This document shows, in pieces, positions 58,801 to 64,000 of a stretch of DNA of 64,000 nucleotides. Within the stretch, counting starts at the first letter, position 1, and the number at the start of each line of letters is the position of its first letter. Source of the DNA: Balanoglossus misakiensis. Its lineage: Eukaryota; Hemichordata. Position numbers and translations under genes: made by a program. Under the pieces are notes generated by a model that searched no databases, was not told the origin of the DNA, and saw only the letters and a list, made by a program, of their open reading frames with translations. The DNA is taken from positions 7,874,001 to 7,938,000 of the forward strand of contig CM082597.2 of the NCBI GenBank assembly GCA_040954595.2, in the 5' to 3' direction.

Positions 58801-60785
58801 CAGAACCGTCTTAATGGTGTGTGTGTGACCCCCATATTAGGCAAGCATATTTTGTATGCAGTAGTTATCTTTCCCTTTTTCTTCAGATACCGCGGCTGTT
58901 CCATGCAGTTATCATCTGGCTAGAAAACTCTCTAACCATGAGTGGGAATTCTACAGTGTACGTCTTCGGCGAGGAAATCCAATATTCTGACAAATACAGA
59001 GGTTACATGTTTTCTGTGGACATCAATTTTGTTGGCGATCATTCAAGTATTTTCATTCCAGAAAATTACTTCATGAAGACTGGAGAATACTTTTTGACAT
59101 TTTCGGTTCCGCATGGTAAGTTGGGAACAAGATGAAGACCAAGCCGTCATGTGACACTTGACATAGGAAAAAATTCCATCATTCCATCATTCCATTATTT
59201 TGATAAGTATATCTATGACCCTATGGTCCTCCTACAGTAATCCTATTTTTTTCATAGTACAAAGTGTGCTTTGATAAGGATGGAAAAGAATAGTCTTTGA
59301 GAATGTCTTTGCAAGTTAACTACTGTGTAAAACGGGTTATTTTCGTGAAAGGAAATTTTCACAAATCAAAGGTGGCAACTGTCACGTGAGGATTAATTTT
59401 TGCGTTCTGGTTTGTCACTAACTACATCGTTATCTCCGAAAACCGTTTTACGCGACTTTTTATTTTCATGTTTTTTTGCCTCGTGTATTTTGCGAAAATT
59501 TATTGGTCGCGAAAATAACCTGTTTTATTGTGTATATTTGTCTCTTTCTGATGCAGAAAGGAAGGTCAACTTCACAATGATTGTGAAGCTAGTGAGATGT
59601 GGTTACTTACAAGAACGAAGTGGCACTTGGGTCACTGATGGTTGTGAGGTAATTGTAATGTTATGTTATATTTATTTCTTCATGTGTCCTATGTGGACTT
59701 TAAGTTTACATTTTCATATGGATGCTTGATAATAACAGCAAATCAGAAACTTGCCACATCCAGCCCCTTGGCTTATTAGACACAGAAGCTTTCATGCAAC
59801 AGTAATAAATAAGTATTAAAGTCTGGGTATAGAGTACATACTTCGCTGAAGAAAGTGTCTCTTAGGGAGTTATAAAGATCAAATTTGTAATAGTTTTGTT
59901 TGTCCCCATGGCCATGTTCCAGTGGGGCGTACACATTTGAGTCTGTCCTTCCTCCACATATGAGGATGAATTTCATTCAATTCTTGCAACACAAAAGTCT
60001 ATAGTGCTGCATGATTATCGTGGATGTCAGTCAGAGAGCCATTTGATTTGTTTTCATTGCTCAAACCTGTTTAAAAAAACCAGCCCATCTTTCTCAATGT
60101 TATCTTATTCTATATCCACCGTTAATTGCCTGTTCCCCACTTTTTATGGAATAGTTTGATCCCCATGACCTCATTGGCTGCTGCCCACTCATATAAGATA
60201 AACACAAAGGGATGGGTAAAGAGAAATAAGAATTATGAAATCTGATTGGTTGAAGAATGGATTTCTCTGATTGGCTATTATATTATTAAAATTTCCTGTT
60301 CTTGACACAAGCTGGCACAATATCGACTTCACTGCCGATAATAATGTGAACATTCATGACATAAATGCTGAAAACTTAGCCAATGATATAAAAATAAGTT
60401 ACCGTTATCTAACTACTGAAAAACACTTTATTTTCGCGAGTTGAAATTTTCGCGATATCGAGAGAGGCCACTGTTTGGCGAGTATTAATTTTCGGGTTCT
60501 CTTATTTCGTCACTTCATCGTTATCTTAAAAAAACACTACTTTTTTTTCATACTATTTTGGCTCTTGCGTATATCGCAAAAAATTATTGCTCGCGAAAAT
60601 AAAGTGTTTTACAGTACATAGCGAATGGAAATTGTCCATGTTGTATGTTCTCTTGTTAATTGTTGTGTGTGCATTAAATATTCTCCTTTGTTTCTGTCTA
60701 TTTTTAGGTATCCCCAGCATCAAATATCACATCCACTGTGTGTATCTGTGACCACCTGACTTCATTTAGACCCGCGACTATTTAA
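52604..60785 (+). CDS. Spliced extracellular gene: PAN - HYR - linker - GAIN-like - GPS, ending after GPS
   Basis: Exons with GT-AG borders and matching phases: 52604-52831 (PAN), 53457-53696 (HYR), 54052-54101, 54266-54356, 55122-55477, 56625-56727, 57750-57877, 58887-59115, 59557-59648 and 60708-60785. From 54266 the product resembles the helical then beta-rich GAIN region of adhesion GPCRs or polycystin-1-like proteins (QIMDAGISAL, IPPAEMIF, VSVPH-like strand). It ends with the GPS pattern C-GYLQ...W...DGCE, then TVCICDHLTSF. A TAA follows seven codons after the predicted HL/T cut, so no membrane domain is encoded. The N-terminus lies upstream; the copy-A PAN and HYR exons can splice in, phase 1. 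The 5' start is unknown. Confidence 0.72.
53243..53293 (+). pseudogene. Truncated HYR exon remnant, copy B
   Basis: Only the 3' end of the copy-A HYR exon (RDPTGN.ASCSFNVTV-like) and its donor remain. There is no acceptor and the 5' part is missing, replaced by unrelated sequence ending GATTAATGCATC. The exon is therefore probably skipped in copy B. It differs from copy A by about 7%, more than the surrounding duplicated DNA upstream. Confidence 0.7.
53457..53696 (+). CDS. HYR domain exon (80 codons, phase 1-1)
   Basis: Encodes NPIIKCPEDTVKSAY, QVTWPHVNATDNSGDVSVSG, VVLYEAVDPSGNKVSCSF and IVKVN: a canonical HYR repeat with both cysteines. It is the same length as the 21890-22129 exon but clearly a distinct paralogue. 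It is flanked by TTTCAG and GTAAGT. Confidence 0.9.
54709..55017. mobile_element. ~310-bp palindromic MITE in the intron before the GAIN exon
   Basis: The left arm AGTGACACTCTCTCTCGCTG, then TTAATTATGTTTGATACAAG, is mirrored by the right arm up to 55017. Inner GTGAATCAACGTTCGACC and its complement also pair, so nearly the whole element is a palindrome. A related half copy is inside the ISL2EU-like transposon (9635-9800). Confidence 0.82.
55527..55669. repeat. Hairpin repeat with ~50-bp arms
   Basis: AGCAATAAAACACCCCCAGC, then CATGGTATACCACG, is matched in inverted order by CGAGTGGTATACCATGGC, then GGGGGTGTTTTATTGCT, with GACCAGTT/AACTGGTC further in. The short central part has GCACGAGCGATAGCGAGTGC. 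It is likely a MITE; it creates overlapping chance ORFs on both strands. Confidence 0.8.
55850..56510. repeat. Diverged duplicate intronic blocks around an inserted segment
   Basis: Blocks at about 55850-55975 and 56398-56515 share TTTTAA(A/G)TGAACTAAGA and CCCTGTGAATATTGTCAATA and ACACATCCCCGTACATGC. A third motif, AATTGTAAGTAAA-TTCAA, starts the intron at 55474 and recurs near 55979. Between them (56110-56395) is unique sequence with no recognised gene. Confidence 0.65.
56990..57740. other. Intron segment without a recognised gene
   Basis: It contains a 7-T tract near 57046 and sequences such as AACATTTGGTGGCGC, but I found no coding exon or clear terminal repeats. Length and composition suggest an old insertion in the intron. 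Confidence 0.4.
57880..58880. other. Intron without a recognised gene
   Basis: Mostly low-complexity AT-rich DNA. Near 58690-58810 an imperfect inverted pair is visible (GCCGTCTCAAATCTGAGCCG against AAGACGGTTTGTAATCTGAG), possibly a small MITE. A CCGACTTGGC...GTCAAGTCGGG hairpin lies at 58233-58258. Confidence 0.5.
59323..59532. mobile_element. ~210-bp MITE beside the penultimate exon
   Basis: TA-flanked, with inverted ends CTGTGTAAAACGGGTTATTT and CAATAAAACAGGTTATTTTC (reverse complement of the right end). It ends about 24 bp upstream of the exon at 59557, so the splice acceptor polypyrimidine region lies at its edge. It is related to 60416-60614. Confidence 0.7.
60416..60614. mobile_element. 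~200-bp MITE in the last intron
   Basis: TA-flanked element with ends CTGAAAAACACTTTATTTTC and CTGTAAAACACTTTATTTTC (reverse complement of the right end), and TCGCGA-rich inner arms. It is the same family as 59323-59532 and resembles Tc1/mariner-type MITEs in having TA target duplication. Confidence 0.75.
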
Positions 60786-60943
60786 ATACAAAGGTACAGA
60801 CTGTAAAAAAAAACAATATTTTTGATGCTTGTGATTATTGGTAGTACTGCGTGATAAAAGCTTCACTATCTGTAAATTTTGACTATTTTTCATCAATTTT
60901 GTTCTGTGAATCAAGTATTTTTCATCTTATCAAATCACATCCA

Positions 60944-60949
60944 AATAAA
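60944..60949 (+). terminator. Candidate polyadenylation signal of the GPS-ending gene
   Basis: AATAAA lies about 160 bp after the TAA at 60783-60785. This supports a transcript ending here rather than continuing to a membrane domain. Confidence 0.5.
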
Positions 60950-61138
60950 CATTATTAAAGAATCAATAACAATGTTATTTTCAAAGGCGCTGAAAATTAA
61001 CATCAGTGTTCATCAGCTTCAACAAATAGAAATGTCTTGAGTTTTTGTTGAAATTTTTTTAGACTAGAAGCCTGTTGAATGACAGATGGCAGAGAATTAG
61101 GCTCCCTGAAGCAATGTAAAATGTGTAGTAGAATGAAG

Positions 61139-62520
61139 TGTGTATTAGAGTTATTGAAATTGTCATGATTCACAGTAGTAGAGATCGGTAGGCAGTTTAT
61201 GTAAATTGTAATGCAATAGTTTATTTATTCAACTTGTAGAGTCATTGAAATTGTCATGATTCACAATAGTAGAGATCGTCAGGCAGTTTATGTAAATTGT
61301 AATGCAATAGTTTATTTATTCAACTTGTATAGTCATCGAAATTGTCATGATTCACAATAGTAGAGATCTGTAGGCAGTTTATGTAAATTGTAATGCACTA
61401 GTTTATTTATTCAACTTGTAAAGTCATTGAAATTGTTATGATTCACAAATAGTAGAGATCTGTAGGCAGTTTAGGTAAATTGTAATGCAATAGTTTATTT
61501 ATTCAACTTGTAGAGTCATCGAAATTGTCATGATTCACAATAGTAGAGATCTGTAGGCAGTTTATGTAAATTGTAATGCAATAGTTTATTTATTCAACTT
61601 GTAAAGTCATTGAAATTGTTATTATTCACAAATAGTAGAGATCGGTAGGCAATTTATGTAAATTGTAATTCAATAGTTTATTTATTCAACTTGTAGAGTC
61701 ATCGAAATTGTCATGATTCACAATAGTAGAGATCTGTATGCAGTTTATGTAAATTGTAATGCAATAGTTTATTTATTCAACTTGTAAAGTCATCGAAATT
61801 GTCATGATTCACAAATAGTAGAGATCGGTAGGCAGTTTATGTAAATTGTAATTTAATAGTTTATTTATTCAACTTGTAGAGTCATCGAAATTGTCATGAT
61901 TCACAATAGTAGAGATCTGTAGGCAGTTTATGTAAATTGTAATGCAATAGTTTATTTATTCAACTTGTAAAGTCATTGAAATTGTTATGATTCACAAATA
62001 GTAGAGATCGGTAGGCAGTTTATGTAAATTGTAATTCAATAGTTTATTTATTCAACTTGTAAAGTCATTGAAATTGTCATGATTCACAATAGTAGAGATC
62101 TGTAGACAGTTTATGTAAATTGTAATGGACTAGTTTATTTATTCAACTTGTAAAGTCATTGAAATTGTTATGATTCACAAATAGTAGAGATCTGTAGGCA
62201 GTTTAGGTAAATTGTAATGCAATAGTTTATTTATTCAACTTGTAGAGTCATCGAAATTGTCATGATTCACAATAGTAGAGATCTGTATGCAGTTTATGTA
62301 AATTGTAATGCAATAGTTTATTTATTCAACTTGTAAAGTCAACGAAATTGTCATGATTCACAAATAGTAGAGATCGGTAGGCAGTTTATGTAAATTGTAA
62401 TGCAATAGTTTATTTATTCAACTTGTAGAGTCATTGAAATTGTTATGATTCACAATAGTAGAGATCGTCAGGCAGTTTATGTAAATTATAATGCAATAAT
62501 TTATTTATTAATCTTGTACT
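61139..62520. repeat. 91/92-bp minisatellite, about 15 units
   Basis: GTAGAGATC recurs at about 61178, 61269, 61360, 61452, 61543, 61635, 61726 and so on to 62458. Units read GTCATCGAAATTGTCATGAT, then TCACAATAGTAGAG, then GGCAGTTTATGTAAATTGTA, then ATAGTTTATTTATTCAACTT. Many 92-bp units (ACAAATAG) alternate with 91-bp units (ACAATAG), giving a dimer-like higher order. No coding potential. Confidence 0.92.
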
Positions 62521-63170
62521 GTGATTTGAGATATGTATTAAAATAAAAGTATCATAATGCAATTATTTTCCAGTTTTAATAATTCCCGAATTTTACATCC
62601 ATCAATCTGAGTTCGCATACGCTCAACCTATTCCTAGAAAGAAAATTTGCAAGCCACTCCCAACCTGAAGAGGGTTTTATACCAGGGTGGGGAAATATTG
62701 TTTCATGTTATGTCATTTGAAATTGGCCAATATAATTTCCATCACTCCACTATTAAACAACTAAAGGCTTTTAAAACAAAGCGCCTGTTTCCCCTATAAA
62801 CTACTAGGATAAGGTGTGAGAAGTATTTGACAAGACCCATCTGCTACTTTTCAAACGATCTTTTTATTCTTTCTAACATTTCGGACGTACGCAGACGACC
62901 TGCTTCTGTATAGGCTGTATAGACACAGTAGCAAAAGGAAAACGGATTACAGTGTGTATATAAGGGTAACTACGAAGTTATTAGCTTATTGAACAAAGTA
63001 GTGACAGTGGAGGTGAAACTTCTGTACAAACAATGTGATGACTGACAATAAAGCTTAGCCTGAGAATCAGCACGTCTCTCCAGTGTGGCAATGTACAGTG
63101 AACAAAGAAACTGAGAATATGGCTCCCTAGACTAGAGGTTACTGGCAAGGCCCCTTACCAGAGGGAAATA
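62521..63170. other. No supported gene
   Basis: AT-rich sequence between the minisatellite and the Penelope-like relic. GCAGACGACCTGCTTCTGTA near 62891 and nearby bases may belong to the 3' end of the relic, but nothing can be assigned. Confidence 0.4.
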
Positions 63171-63177
63171 GATTAAT

Positions 63178-63960
63178 TTACCAGTCTTTTTTGCTGATTC
63201 CTAAAGGGATGGTGCCTTGTTTATGAATAAATTTTATTTCATTTTGTTTTCTGAGTTTTGTTTGTGTTGAAAATATTTTACAAATTCCAAATATTGTGAA
63301 ATCATTAATATTGTGGTCTTCCGTGTTAAAGTGTTCGCTTACGAGTGTATCTTTCCTGGTTTTTATATTATATATGTGTTCGTATGTCCGTATTTTAAGT
63401 TTTCTGCCAGTTTCCCCCATGTAAACAAGTTTATTGCAAAGTAAACAATTGATCCGGTATATGATACTAGTGTTACAGGTTATGTTGCCGATGATCGGGT
63501 GAGTTGAACCAGTTTTATTGTCTTTGTATAGAGGATGAATTTACATTGGTTGCAGTGGTCGCATCTATTGCATGATCTTGGGTTGGGTTTTGTGTTGCTG
63601 TTGTTGTTGACTTTGGCTCTGACGAGAATTTTGGATAGGTTGCTGGGTTGTCTGTATGAAACAATGGGTGGTTTGTTGAGACGCCTGTAGTATGTCCCAG
63701 TATTTATGGATGATAGCTGGTATGTTTGGTAGTTTGGGGTTGAAAGTAATTACCTAAGGGATTCTGTCGTCGGAAGTCGATTTGTTTATATTATGTTTTG
63801 GTTGGAGCAACTGTGATCTGGATTTGAGTCGTGCGCCCTCTATTGCTTTGTTTATGGCTTGGTGACTGTACCCGCCGTGTCTTTAATGATTGTGCAGGGT
63901 TTTGCTTGCTGTAACAGCTAAAAAAATCCTGGGTAACAGAACAAATGTTACACATGCGCA
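63178..63960 (-). pseudogene. Penelope-like element C-terminal region (linker and GIY-YIG endonuclease), frameshifted
   Basis: On the minus strand the reading goes NKPPIVSYRQPSNLSKILVR, then NPRSCNRCDHCNQCKFI, then (after a frame change near 63520) IIGNITCNTSIIYRINCLLC, then YMGETGRKLKIRTYEHIYNI, then VSEHFNTEDHNINDF. This is the Cys-rich linker and GIY-YIG endonuclease of a Penelope-like retroelement. The Tyr-x-Gly-x-T core and Arg are present. Upstream RT sequence is not clear before the window end. It is a different, better preserved copy than the relic at 17077-17747. Confidence 0.8.
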
Positions 63961-64000
63961 TTAATGAGCACATAGTGAATCACAAGCCTTACCATTGGCA

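Noticed and set aside
61139-62520. Possible CRISPR-like array
   Set aside because: Units are contiguous with no unique spacers, in an animal genome; it is a minisatellite.

Overview
This is a repeat-dominated window from an animal genome. It has spliced genes with GT-AG introns, extracellular PAN/Apple, HYR and GAIN/GPS-type exons, and a rich set of animal transposons (Ty3/gypsy, DIRS-like, Penelope-like, LINE tails, a THAP transposase plus YqaJ nuclease transposon, and many hairpin/MITE elements). The base composition is AT-rich. An invertebrate, perhaps a deuterostome such as a hemichordate, echinoderm or amphioxus, would fit, but the sequence does not fix the taxon.

Large-scale layout: the window contains two near-identical copies of one segment in direct tandem order. 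Copy A runs from before base 1 to about 20,620 and copy B from about 28,332 to about 53,150. Both hold the same chain: a Ty3/gypsy element inserted (with target duplication GAGGC) into the reverse transcriptase of a DIRS-like element; a short LINE tail also inserted in the DIRS; a large inverted-repeat (foldback-like) element at the start of the DIRS gag; a Penelope-like relic; a palindromic repeat pair; and finally a PAN/Apple exon on the + strand. Differences between the copies are mainly later events. Copy A gained a 6.87-kb DNA transposon (5897-12761, TIRs and AT duplication, empty site in B) and a 1.1-kb TIR element (20625-21734). Copy B gained a 10.3-kb nested hairpin repeat (31946-42241).

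Host gene: the + strand exons (PAN, HYR, linker, GAIN-like, GPS) are phase-compatible. PAN and HYR exons are symmetrical phase 1-1 modules, so the duplicated segment could act as an intragenic exon duplication, with PAN and HYR of copy A feeding into PAN, HYR, GAIN and GPS of copy B. The GPS exon ends in a stop codon only a few residues after the predicted cleavage site and is followed by an AATAAA, so this gene appears to encode a secreted or GPS-terminated ectodomain.

Most notable points: (1) the two PAN exons differ at about 45 of 228 bases and 24 amino acids, with cysteines kept, although the introns on both sides are more than 99% identical; (2) an apparently intact two-gene THAP-transposase/SWIM-YqaJ transposon with a clean empty site; (3) a canonical -1 frameshift heptamer at the end of the gypsy gag; (4) a stacked 'head-head-head ... 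tail-tail-tail' nested hairpin repeat; (5) a gene ending right after its GPS motif. A caveat for all A/B comparisons is that the two copies could be two haplotypes placed in tandem by an assembler.
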